DNA of 22,921 nucleotides from Oehlia diaphana. Lineage: Eukaryota; Glomeromycota; Glomeromycetes; Glomerales; Glomeraceae. Below the pieces are notes generated by a model. The model was not told where the DNA came from and did not search any database. It was given only the letters and a program-made list of their open reading frames with translations. The position numbers were made by a program, and so were the translations under genes. This document shows positions 9,561 to 17,989 of the stretch, piece by piece. Location of the stretch: the NCBI GenBank assembly GCA_003833135.1, contig QZLH01000005.1, forward strand, positions 180,395 to 203,315. The letters run 5' to 3'. Positions within the stretch are counted from its first letter, which is position 1. Every line of letters begins with the position of its first letter.

Positions 9561-9816
9561 GGCCATTACCAGATAGTTTGTCCGATTTGATTAATCTGGT
9601 TGGCTGTGCCTTAATAAAAATAACTGAATATTTATTGCGCCAGAAAAAAAAATATATTAACTATGTATGCACAGTGACTTGCCTATCCATTTGTATATGC
9701 TCCATTTCACTTGTCTGGCTTATATAGGTGAGCTAGATATGCGAGACGTACATTCGTTTTGATATTTCTCTGGGAGCCTGGCTATCATGGCTCTTTTTCC
9801 GGCTTTAACGACGGTG
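9561..9816. other. spacer downstream of the replicase relic
   Basis: A plus-strand frame exists here (9521-9727), but its composition is not protein-like and it overlaps the edge of the neighbouring relic. Nothing else is recognised. Confidence 0.3.
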
Positions 9817-10140
9817 TCATTCATTACACCGGAGACAGGTAAGTCTTACATTCTGACCCTCAGAATCATCTATCCGATCAATCGAAAATGACTGCGGATG
9901 GTGCTTGGAATAGCCTTGGAATAAGAGTGGAACACAACATACCTTACAAACTTTCTTTTGCTGATATGCCATGGAAATTATCTCTTCTAGCGTGATTGAT
10001 GGAATAGCTTTCTCATCATCATTCTCTGCTAGATAGAGCGAGTTTTCGCATATCGTAGAATCTGCTATTAAGTCAGTTTTATTCTCAACTTCCCAATCCT
10101 CAACTATTATAAGTGGTCTCGGGAAATGGCTCTTCTTTTT
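9817..10140 (-). other. C-terminal HNH-type nuclease domain of the replicase relic
   Basis: The minus-strand frame from about 10140 contains an acidic linker (IIVEDWEVENKTDLIADST). It then runs through MAYQQKKVCKVCCVPLLFQG to FSIDRIDDSEGQNVRLTCLR, followed by C-N-E and a TGA at 9817. The combination CxxC (9937-9948), S-I-D-R-I-D, N-V-x-L-x-C and C-N is the signature of zinc-coordinated HNH endonucleases of the phage/homing type. The loop between SIDRID and NVRLTC is shorter than usual, as if a few residues including the His/Tyr after Gly were lost. Beyond the TGA, HRR and a basic stretch suggest that the original protein ran a little longer. Confidence 0.6.
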
Positions 10141-10224
10141 GCGGTCAATTTTGCTTCAATAATTCGAGGACAAGGAGTTGCTTGAAGTTCAGTGGGCTCG
10201 ATATATTCAAGAACGCCGTCTGGT

Positions 10225-11441
10225 GGTTAACTCGAACCATTAGATTCATATATCTTACTCGACTGCATGCTGTTATACGACATTGTTAATCCAGCCTTCC
10301 AAGCTATGATCCACTATGAAACAACGTTTCGGAGCCTCGATAGTCTGTCCTTGGATTCGATGAATTGTTCCCCAGCCGGCATATTTCCATTCAGCAGGAA
10401 GTCCACGCAGTACTATTTCAAGTGGTGCATTTACCATCGTACCAACATATGCTTCAATAATTTCATTACTGCCTGGAATCTGCACAGGCTTCCCTTGAAT
10501 ACGATACATATGCTTGATACTTTCATCTGAGTCAAAGCGAATAATTGAGGGTACATTGGGGAAGCGTGATTTATTGGCATGTATTAATGCACTTTCAACT
10601 CGCATACCCATATCATTTGTGGAGCAAATCCAGATATCTTCTGGAGTCCATTCAGTAAGTGCATTCTTCCATGATGTTGTAGGTATAGCCTCACGGAAAT
10701 CTTGCAATTGGATCATATCATCTTTCATCCACATGCGCAATTTTAATGCCTTAAGACTGCCTTAAGTTCGGGATCATAAGCACGATAATCGTCCATGCAC
10801 CAGATTACTTCATCAGCCCACTCGGTAAGAAATTTATGTGGACCTTCTTTATCACCCATGGTGTAAGTTAGCCTGGATCACCACACATACACAATATTCT
10901 GACACCCACGACTTTCGGCATAGGATAACAATCTTTGCAATACCTTCTTTGGAATCATACATGCCTCATCAAAGATAAGTATTTCGACTAGAGCTTTTTT
11001 TCTAAGACATGCAGGATCCCACTCGTCAATTGGAGTTGCTCCTCCAAGATGGAAATACTTGTGATAGGTCATAGCTACTAAACCCGGATTCTGCTTTCTA
11101 TGATACTCTGCAAGTAAGTTTGTCGGTGTGAGAACTCGACCAGGAAATGCACGAATGGCTCGTGTTGTTTTTCCGCTACCGCCTTGGCCAATTAGATAAA
11201 CTTTTTGCAATGTTATTAGTTTCGAATCAATAGAGAGAGGGGGAAGAGGGGGTGCGTTGCTTGGAGGGAATTCCAGTGTACCTTTATGATTAATGGCCCA
11301 GGACGATGCTTCTTTACGATAAGTATATCCCTCCTTTTTCTTGCGCCATTGACCATACTTAATTTCTGGTGTTTCTAGGACAATAACTGATTCATACTGC
11401 TTTCTTTTTTTATCTAGTTCAGCCTCATATTTCGCATGCAC
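10225..11441 (-). other. superfamily 1 helicase region of the replicase relic
   Basis: All main SF1 motifs are present in order. Walker A is GQGGSGKTTRA (11163-11189); motif Ia is RVLTPTNLLAEY. Walker B is ILIFDEACM (Asp at 11028-11030). Motif III is CGDPG-stop-LTPW near 10870, where TAA stands at the expected Gln. Motif V is TIHRIQGQTI and motif VI is TACSRVR near 10265. The GDPxQL and HRxQGQT wording is that of RecD/Pif1-like and viral SF1 helicases. Breaks are a stop at 10878-10880, a one-base loss near 10855, an 11-base tandem duplication at 10747-10766 and a one-base loss in motif VI. The lead-in after the polymerase (KYGQWRKKKEGYTYRKEAS) is continuous with the helicase frame, so the two were one polypeptide. 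Confidence 0.75.
10747..10766. repeat. 11-base tandem duplication inside the helicase relic
   Basis: TGCCTTAAGAC is followed immediately by TGCCTTAAG. Removing one 11-base unit restores agreement between the frames on either side, so the duplication is one of the lesions that inactivated the gene. Confidence 0.7.
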
Positions 11442-11479
11442 TTCTTCTAACTCTGCACTAGTTTTCTCTTTGGCAAATA

Positions 11480-12470
11480 GGCTTTATTCAAAATCGGGGA
11501 GTAATTCTTGCCCAATTTCAACTACAGTTTCATCTAAAATAGTTTCAGGAATTGCTGTGGTCAACTGTGGTGTAAATGGCATCTGTGCATACTCGCAATA
11601 CATTTTCAACTGGAATAAGTTTTAACTGTTCGAGTACAGCAATATGAGTATAGACAAGGACGAAAGAACGGATATGTAACCACTGCCCACGCTTTTCATC
11701 ACCTTCATACTTGATTAAAGTTCCTTGCTCTGTTCAGGTCAGCGTTTATTTTTTGCTAGCCAGTTGACTAATATATCTGCTTCATTTATATTCCGAACTA
11801 AAATAGATGTTACTTGTGCATTACGAGCACAAGAACCTACAAAATGGACAGCTAAATCACGATCTGGTGGAAACTCAATGCGGAACTGCCTACACTGTAT
11901 ATGATCTCTCTTGGAGTTGCGCTTATAAGCCATCCTTTGCTTAACAAGTAATCAACTAAGGGAGTTGGTATCCAACCTTCTTTTTCTAGAAGATGTTGCC
12001 CGATAAGTCCCACTGCAAGTCTTAAGCGAATTCCCATGCTATAAGTTGAACAATGCCTGTCAAAGAACGAATGGACTCAATACTTACAACACAGGCTCGA
12101 CGTTGTGTTCGCTCTGGAAATCCATATTTTTGAACCCATGGCAATGCTTCTGATGCACTTCGTTCTGAATCTTCACAGCCAAGATACGCTCCTCGAAGAT
12201 CTATATGTATATGCTTGGGGGAGGGTCTATTGGTGCATTCCACACCATTGATTCCACCTGTGATTTACGCCAGATCTCAACAACATTTCTAGATGTATGT
12301 GCAATACTTTCTTTTTCTCGCCAGCAACGGAATCGATAAGACTGAGCGCCTCCTAGTGACTTCCAAACTTTATCAAACTCGGCTTTAAGTTCTTCTGAAT
12401 GAGGCAGTGTATCAAATTGATGCTCATCTTCAATCCATTGACGAAAAAATACATTCTCTTTCCATAAAAA
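11480..12470 (-). other. DNA polymerase B-like palm region of the replicase relic
   Basis: HIHIDLRGAYLGCEDS with its Asp at 12199-12201, followed 15-20 residues later by WVQKYGFP, has the look of motif A in protein-primed-type PolB (D-x2-x-A/L-Y). VLRVCTDAIYT (11569-11601) fits motif C, the catalytic (D)TD turn, and is preceded by a helix-rich stretch, FVLVYTHIAVLEQLKLIPVE. NRARNFNQ.YEGDEKRGQ lies between them, where motif B (K-x3-N-x-x-Y-G) would be. The usual first Asp of DTD is Cys here, which may be decay or family-specific. Stops or shifts occur near 12240, 12030, 11740 and 11700. A reverse transcriptase was considered but the YxDD box is absent. Confidence 0.5.
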
Positions 12471-12474
12471 TTCT

Positions 12475-13999
12475 TCAGGTATGGATGACGATTCCGTAAA
12501 TTCTGTTCAAAGGTGTTGGTGGGTACCAACTACAAAAGACGTATGGCGCGTAGTCAACCAATCCAAGCCTTACACTGGTTTTTTCACATATGAATGCGTC
12601 GTTCAACTTTTTCCATTCATGAGAACTCTGATAATGTATACCTTCATGAGTTAGTATCTCCTTACCTACAATCCATATTCTTGTAGCTCTTGGAAGGTTT
12701 CTTCTGGGTGCTCGTACCTTTTCATTAAATTTCGCAAGGGCACTTTCACGAGCTGGCGTTAGCCATATAGCCCGCTTTGTTCCTCCATGCTCTATTAGTC
12801 GTTGTAATTCTGCTACGATACAATTCAAGTCGCCATCATAAAATTGTCCCGGTAGTCCTTGTGGTCTCGGAACTGGTCGAAGTTCATAACAGATATGATT
12901 AACATACTCTCGGGTCTTTGTTACTAAATATTCGTCAATTCCCTTTAGCTGTCCTGGCGTAATTTCTTCTCCAGTAAGACTTCCGGCTTTCTTTCTCTTA
13001 CCAAAATGCCATCCATTGTTTCCCATTTCTTCTACAAATCCTCCTCCTGTATATAGTCTAGTAAAAAGAGTGTACTCTGTAGAATGATAAGGAAGACGGC
13101 AAATTTCTGATGCCATTTTATAGCTAATTTCGACTAGTCCATCACTATGCCACCATATAGTTCCATCTTCATGAATACCTGGACCATATAATTTTTGACG
13201 CGGACATGCCATGAACTGAAAACGTAATTTATAGGGCTGGCCTTCTAGATTATAAAGATTAGCTTCCGAATCTTTCCAGGATAACCGCACTCTCCTATCT
13301 ATTAATAGAAGTTCATCCAAACTGGCTTTTCCATAAGAATGAGGTCGCAATGATGGCCATCCATGAGGTGGCATATGATATTCATCTTTTCCTCCTGGAA
13401 TCCATACCTTCTTTATACCTATATAGACACCAGATTCCTATTGTATTTCTCTACTACCATTCTACCAATTGTCCAATCATTAGCCACCCCAATAACATAT
13501 CCTCATCATCATTCATTAGGTCCTGAATTTCTTAGCATAACTATTTGTTATATGCGGTTTATATGCCTTTTTAGGGAGATTCCAATACCCAAATCCATCT
13601 TCGTTTTTTACCTTTTGAGGCGCTAACTTTGGAATTCGTCTTGTAAACCACCAAATCGATACATCCTCATGCCGTTCCGGATTTTCTTTTCCACACCACT
13701 CTTGCTTATCTGCCCATTCATCAAATGTAATGGGTCTATTCTTTTGGCTTAAAACCCTTTATTGGACCTGCCAACCAGTCGGCCAATTCATCTATAGATT
13801 TGTTTTGCGAAACATCATGCGTTCCATTTCTTTTTTCCTCAGCTACCACCTGAAGCTGTGCGATTTTCTCTTGATACTTAGCAAGCAAATCATTGGAACG
13901 TGGATATGGTATCGCGTCTAATGTTACTCCTTTAAGCTCTGCAAGTTTGGCTCGAATTTCTTTACGAATATTTGCTTGACTAGCTTGACGGGATGACAT
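12475..13999 (-). other. N-terminal region of the replicase relic (function unknown)
   Basis: The first 87 residues are basic and helical. After a shift at 13736 comes ITFDEWADKQEWCGKENPER with IWWFTRRIPKLAPQKVKNED, then further shifts near 13525 and 13430. A long clean stretch of 299 codons (13374-12475) then begins MPPHGWPSLRPHSYGKASLD. It contains GPGIHEDGTIWWHSDGLVEI, GLPGQFYDGDLNCIVAELQR and GLVDYAPYVFCSWYPPTPLN. This position in PolB proteins would normally hold a 3'-5' exonuclease. I do not see convincing DxE/NxD/YxxxD exonuclease motifs, so the role stays open. Confidence 0.45.
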
Positions 14000-14078
14000 T
14001 TTATATAGTATATCTTTCGCGGTGTAATAATAACCTCAGAAAATTTTTATTCAATTAATTAATTCTCCTCCTGCCTTT

Positions 14079-14206
14079 ATGTATGTCGAAGCAGAGTATT
14101 ATTTATCTTTTTCTGAGCATTATGAAGAAAAAGGCCACCTACCCCGCCTGATAATTCATTATACTCATCTGATGATGAAGATATCGGTAGAAAACTATTT
14201 GACTAA
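14079..14206 (+). pseudogene. short divergent ORF upstream of the replicase relic
   Basis: An ATG at 14079 begins MYVEAEYYLSFSEHYEE. At the A-run near 14125 a one-base change leads into RPPTPPDNSLYSSDDEDIGR and a TAA at 14204-14206. The two halves together would make about 42 residues with a Pro-rich, acidic tail. It lies back-to-back with the replicase start (79 bases apart), so a shared promoter region is possible. It may be a small accessory protein of the same element, or the start of a longer lost gene. Confidence 0.35.
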
Positions 14207-14219
14207 TAAGTGATAAGAA

Positions 14220-14467
14220 AACTGCTTGACCGCTCTGGCTACTTTGGGCGCGGATATCTCGGGACCCACTGATTGGAATCATGCAAATGCGGAGTTATTT
14301 GGAAGCCATTGATCGGAACTATATGTTTACCAAATTTCAGACGGGTTAGTTGCATATTCGGGGAGATATTCACGCCAAAGATTGGGTATTTTTATAGTGG
14401 ATGTAGGAAACACGCAGGTAAGTATTGTTTTCGAGAATTTTATCACCAGCATAAGCTTGCAAAAATT
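14220..14467. other. no gene seen; edge of the GC-richer segment
   Basis: There is an open frame at 14273-14500, but its content does not look like protein. GATTGGAATCAT and GATCGGAACTAT (near 14272 and 14312) are similar words. Otherwise featureless. Confidence 0.3.
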
Positions 14468-14511
14468 CGGGCTAGTGACGGGCAAGTGACGAGCAAGTGA
14501 CGGGCTAGTGC
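14468..14511. repeat. 11-base minisatellite, four copies
   Basis: CGGGCTAGTGA, CGGGCAAGTGA, CGAGCAAGTGA and CGGGCTAGTGC follow each other without gaps. The copies differ by one or two bases. Confidence 0.85.
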
Positions 14512-14577
14512 CGAGGATGTTCTGGGAATATTCCGGGAACCCAATATGTATGCATTTATATCACTAGATTTTTTTTT

Positions 14578-14690
14578 CATGTTTGCGTATATGTTCCGCT
14601 TCGCTCCGCAACTCTGTGAACATTATTTGTTCTCATGTTTTGCGTACATGCTCCGCTTCTCTCCGCAACTTTGTGAACATGTATGCTTCC
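14578..14690. repeat. 56/57-base tandem duplication
   Basis: Unit one (14578-14633) and unit two (14634-14690) share CATGTTT, TGCGTA, ATG, TCCGCTTC, CTCCGCAACT and TGTGAACAT, in order. They differ by a few substitutions and one inserted T. The word TTCGTTCCGCATA downstream (about 14738) may be the remnant of a third unit. The repeat marks the right end of the GC-richer segment. Confidence 0.8.
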
Positions 14691-14784
14691 TGAATTTGCC
14701 CACTTATTGCATTTATAATTTGCTTACCACTTCACTTCGTTCCGCATACAGTAAGCTTATTTGCATTCAAAAAAACTCGTGCTA

Positions 14785-15020
14785 GATAAAATAACAAATT
14801 AGCATTTATAAGTTTCCAAAGAGATTAGCTAAGTAAGATTACTAATTAGTATTTCTGAGATTGTGGAATCTCCAGCTAGGCAAAGAATCAAATTAGTAAT
14901 TTTAATGAGCTAGAGGAGTCAGGAATAAAAAAAGAATACAAAGTAATATAGCAGGAGGGCCCTGTGGGAGGCGTACACCTCAGGTGGGAACTACCCTTGT
15001 CCCCCCCCCCCCCTTCCTAA
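14785..15020. repeat. probable dispersed repeat fragment ending in a C13 run
   Basis: Moderately complex sequence with the word AAATTAG recurring. It then passes through a G-rich block (GCAGGAGGGCCCTGTGGGAG) and GGTGGGAACTACCC to thirteen C (15001-15013). It resembles sequence I associate with dispersed Rhizophagus repeats, but ends and class are not defined. No frame is maintained. Confidence 0.35.
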
Positions 15021-16176
15021 GATAAAGCAAAAAAAAAATGGTATAAATAAAAATTTTAATTTTATAGAAAAGTTTATAAAAATAATATAAAATAAAATTT
15101 ATAAAAAGTCAAATAAGTTAAATATAAAGTTTATGTTTATTTATGGTATTATAATTAATGTATAATTAAAAGTATTAAGTTAATAATACTTTTATTGAAT
15201 ATTATATATCTAACATAATTTATTAGTAAAAAATACATTATATATTTAGTTATAATAATTAATATTAATGTAAAATTATTAAAGATTTTATAAAACTGAA
15301 ATAACTTAAAAATTATAATATTATACCTTTTTAAAGAATTTATAATAATTATAATAAAATAATTTAGCTTTTAAATTTGTTATAAATTTTAATCTATGTA
15401 ATTACAAGTTTATTATATATTTAACTTTTATGTATTTAAATTTTAAATTAATTTAAAAAAAATTAAGCTTCTTTTTATTTATTTATTTTTTTTAACATAA
15501 GTATTCCAAAAATATTATTTTAATAATAATTTTAATGATTTTATTCTTTATTATTGGAAATGCTAAAGTTTTGAACTTTTATAATTAAAATTTACTGTTA
15601 ATAATTGTAAAGTAAAAAAATTAATTGTTTATATTTTATTTTAAACTATTTGCCTAATTGTAATATTCATATGATATCAAACTGGATAACAATTTTTCCG
15701 AACTAAGGAAATGTTAGACAAATAAATGGAAATCGAGACATCTTATAAATAAATTATAAACAAACATAATATAATAGGAATTTTGAGAATTACTGCCTTG
15801 AACACATAGATCAATCTAGTCCTCAAAAAAAAAATTTACAGTACAAAATTAGTACAAAATTTAATTTAAAGCAACTAGGACTTTTTGTTATTGCGATAAT
15901 CAAAAGATTTTTTGAGTCAAATTAAAAAAATGCAGGTTGGACATTTCAAAGAATCTGTAAAAATGGATGATTGTCATGATCAACATACTTTCACAATTTG
16001 TTTAATCATTGATACATAAATTTGCATATACATTACAAAAAATAGCATGATTATCATAAAAACACGTACCTTTTATTCTATATAAAACGGCTTTTTTAGT
16101 CACTCTTGTAAAAAAGAAAAAATTTTTTTATCAAATAAAATAAAAATAAAGATATTTACATTACATATATTGTGAA
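15021..16176. other. very AT-rich intergenic region upstream of the dynein light chain gene
   Basis: More than 1 kb of A/T-rich sequence with no open frame of note on either strand. A short stretch near 15660-15990 is somewhat less biased, but no product is recognisable. Confidence 0.5.
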
Positions 16177-16200
16177 TATATATATATATATATATATATT
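16177..16200 (+). promoter_or_regulatory. (TA)n tract just upstream of the dynein light chain start
   Basis: An alternating TA run ends 13 bases before the ATG at 16213. The kinase gene has a similar run before its ATG, so this may be a core promoter or 5' leader feature. It may also be just a microsatellite. Confidence 0.35.
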
Positions 16201-16212
16201 AAAGAAAAAGAA

Positions 16213-17023
16213 ATGGAAACTTCAGAAATTGTAACAGATGAGTTGTTAAATAAAGAAAATAAAGAAAATCAATATGAAGAACCACCAAAACCCTTTGACT
16301 TCCCATCATTAATTAATAATGGTTTTGATCTTGAACGTCGCGGATCAAACGATTCGAATTTTTCTCTTCGTCCAAGTTATAAGCAAAAGTAAAGAATTTT
16401 TTTTTTTTCTACAGTAACGCATAAGTACTACGACACACTTTCTATTTATTTGATTTTGTCGAACATTCTAATGATATATGAATTATTAATTTGATAGATT
16501 TAAACCTTCTATTGCGAGAACACTCATTCAGCAAATTTTAAATCAAAGGTTAAATAATGCGTTATATGATAAGGATCAAGCTCCAGGTTGGGCTCATGAA
16601 ATTTCTCACGAAATAAAACAAAAATTAATAGGTAAGAACACAACACGATTGGTTAATGATTTTTACATTACATCGATAATAAATGACAAATAATTTTAAT
16701 AGATTTGGAATTGACTCGATATAAATATATCGTTAACGTAACAATTATGGAGAATAAATGTGCTGGGGCAAGGTAAATTTATCAATTTTACCAAAGTTTA
16801 TTCAAACTAAATTAAAAAGTATTTTTTTTTTAAAAAAAAAAAATATTTAGAATCCAATGTACTTGTGCTTGGGATATGGATACCGACAATGTTGCACATG
16901 AAACTTTCAAGAATGTAAGTAAATATAATTATTATATTATTTATCACGTGAATCTAACCAATTTTACTTATTTAGGATTCCATTGTATGCACAATCATGG
17001 CGTTTGGCGTTTGTTTCTATTGA
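16213..17023 (+). CDS. Tctex1-type dynein light chain, TCTEX1D2/DYNLT2B-like
   Basis: Five exons: 16213-16388, 16498-16631, 16703-16772, 16851-16914 and 16976-17023. All introns are GT..AG, 61-109 bases. They join into 163 codons plus TGA without any break. The first 57 residues are a polar, probably disordered N-terminal extension (METSEIVTDELLNKENKENQ). From about residue 60 the Tctex1 fold is clear: FKPSIARTLIQQILNQRL, then SHEIKQKL (95-102), RYKYIVNVTIMEN (109-121), a C-x-C-A-W-D-M-D-T-D-N segment (130-140), FKNDSIVC (146-153) and a terminal FGVCFY. The spaced RYK..V.V.I.E, WD.DTDN and F.NDS are diagnostic of the TCTEX1D2 branch, a light chain of cytoplasmic dynein 2 and other dyneins. 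It binds the dynein intermediate chain as a dimer. The start is the only ATG in frame at the head of exon 1 and follows a (TA)n tract. Confidence 0.88.
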
Positions 17024-17179
17024 AATTATTCCTTTTTGGGTCGCGCGAGTAAGTGAAAACAAAAAAATTTTTTTTTTATTAATGAAAAGATTATATATGT
17101 GATAAATTTTACAAATGTGAGAATATAATGATTTAGACTATCGATAAAGTTGTAAATATAAGTTAATCTAGGAACAATT

Positions 17180-17185
17180 AATAAA
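17180..17185 (+). terminator. candidate poly(A) signal AATAAA
   Basis: AATAAA lies about 157 bases past the TGA of the dynein light chain gene. In DNA this AT-rich such hexamers are common, so the assignment is weak. Confidence 0.3.
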
Positions 17186-17369
17186 ATAAGTTATATAACA
17201 AAATTATGAGAGAAATGAGAGAAATTACAAAATGTGTGAACAAACTATCGATAATCTTTCTATAAAGTTGTATAACCCTTCTGAATATATAAACTACAAA
17301 TGAAACTCGAACTTTTTGAAGCAATTCATCATCGTTATAACATCCTCAATCACTTTAAAGTATACCAAT

Positions 17370-17672
17370 CTACAACGAATCTCGAAATTTTCGAAGCATA
17401 TCTATATTAAATAGGTCAAATCCATAAATATTGCTTTCCCTATAATAATTGTATATAAGTATTTCTAATTTACAATATAATATAATAATGTGTAATAAAT
17501 CATAATATTCATTTAAATTATTGAAATCAATTTCTTTGAGCAGTTTACTTTGATCAATAGAATAATACATTATTAAAAAATTTGAAATACCGAATTGATT
17601 ATATTTAAAGAATTTCCCGTTAGGCATTTCAATCCGGGCTGATCTCCCGTATTGATTAAAGTTCTGATTCAT
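17370..17672 (-). CDS. small hypothetical ORF, Asn/Tyr/Ile-rich
   Basis: An open frame of 100 codons on the minus strand starts MNQNFNQYGRSARIEMPNGK and ends MLRKFRDSL. The frame stays open upstream of this ATG through an Ala-Glu-Asn repeat (AENAENSENSENAENA). It is closed by a TAG directly before it, which could equally be a splice acceptor. The content is amphipathic and plausible as protein, but it may be chance in AT-rich sequence. No family is recognised. Confidence 0.3.
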   Translation of the reverse strand: MNQNFNQYGRSARIEMPNGKFFKYNQFGISNFLIMYYSIDQSKLLKEIDFNNLNEYYDLLHIIILYCKLEILIYNYYRESNIYGFDLFNIDMLRKFRDSL

Positions 17673-17699
17673 CAGATTTATATGCTGATTGCTTTGAGC

Positions 17700-17748
17700 G
17701 TTTTCAGCGTTCTCAGAGTTTTCAGAGTTTTCAGCGTTTTCAGCGCGA
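17700..17748. repeat. 9-base minisatellite TTTTCAGCG-type
   Basis: About five imperfect copies of (T/C)TTTCAG(C/A)G(T/C) follow one another. On the minus strand they encode an Ala/Ser-Glu-Asn triplet repeat in the frame of the ORF at 17370-17672. Confidence 0.65.
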
Positions 17749-17813
17749 ATAAGTGTGTATGTATTCTATATGTGTTCTATTTTGTTGGTGCGCAAATTTT
17801 TTTTTTGTGAGCT

Positions 17814-17815
<2 letters not shown>

Positions 17816-17853
<38 letters not shown>
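17816..17853. repeat. poly(T) tract
   Basis: An almost uninterrupted run of more than 30 T. Runs this long are length-unstable and often mis-assembled, so the exact length should not be trusted. Confidence 0.9.
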
Positions 17854-17855
<2 letters not shown>

Positions 17856-17989
17856 TTTTTTTTATTTATTTAAAGTTAAAAAGTGTAAAAAATGTGAAAA
17901 ATGTCTGAGAAGATTAAAATGTGTGAAAAGCGAGAGATTAAAAGTGTTAAAATTGAGAGAAGTGCAAATAGAGTAAAAAGTAAAGATTT

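Larger units (their letters stand above)
9817..13999 (-). pseudogene. giant replicase relic: N-term region / PolB-like / SF1 helicase / HNH nuclease
   Basis: From an ATG at 13999 (MSSRQASQANIRKEIRAKL) to a TGA at 9817-9819, the minus strand gives about 1,390 codons of nearly continuous protein-like sequence when read across frame changes. Visible frame changes or stops lie near 13736, 13525, 13430, 12475, 12240, 12030, 11740, 11545, 11473, 10878, 10850, 10765, 10262, 10230 and 10140. Domains are listed separately. No GT..AG intron is needed anywhere, unlike every other relic nearby, which suggests a virus, linear plasmid or self-replicating transposon rather than a host gene. Polymerase, helicase and nuclease in one chain would let one protein drive most of an element's DNA replication. 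The protein is certainly not made whole now. The domain names rest on motifs read by eye; the family as a whole is not one I can name. Confidence 0.6.

Noticed and set aside
10267..10765. Plus-strand ORFs opposite the helicase relic
   Set aside because: They are antisense shadows. The minus-strand frames carry all the helicase motifs; the plus-strand products show no motif and odd composition.
11480..12470. Reverse transcriptase in place of a B-family polymerase
   Set aside because: No YxDD box or other RT blocks; the CTDAIYT turn and the DLRGAYL motif fit PolB better, and the helicase fusion suits DNA replication.
13363..13921. Plus-strand ORFs over the N-terminal part of the replicase relic
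   Set aside because: Antisense shadows of the minus-strand coding relic, rich in Leu, Phe and Cys as expected of reverse translation.
15021..16176. Possible mitochondrial DNA insertion because of extreme AT content
   Set aside because: No mitochondrial gene frame or tRNA is visible; similar AT content occurs throughout the nuclear-type intergenic DNA of this window.
17755..17976. ORF with a long poly-Phe segment
   Set aside because: Created by the poly(T) tract; not protein-like and length-unstable.
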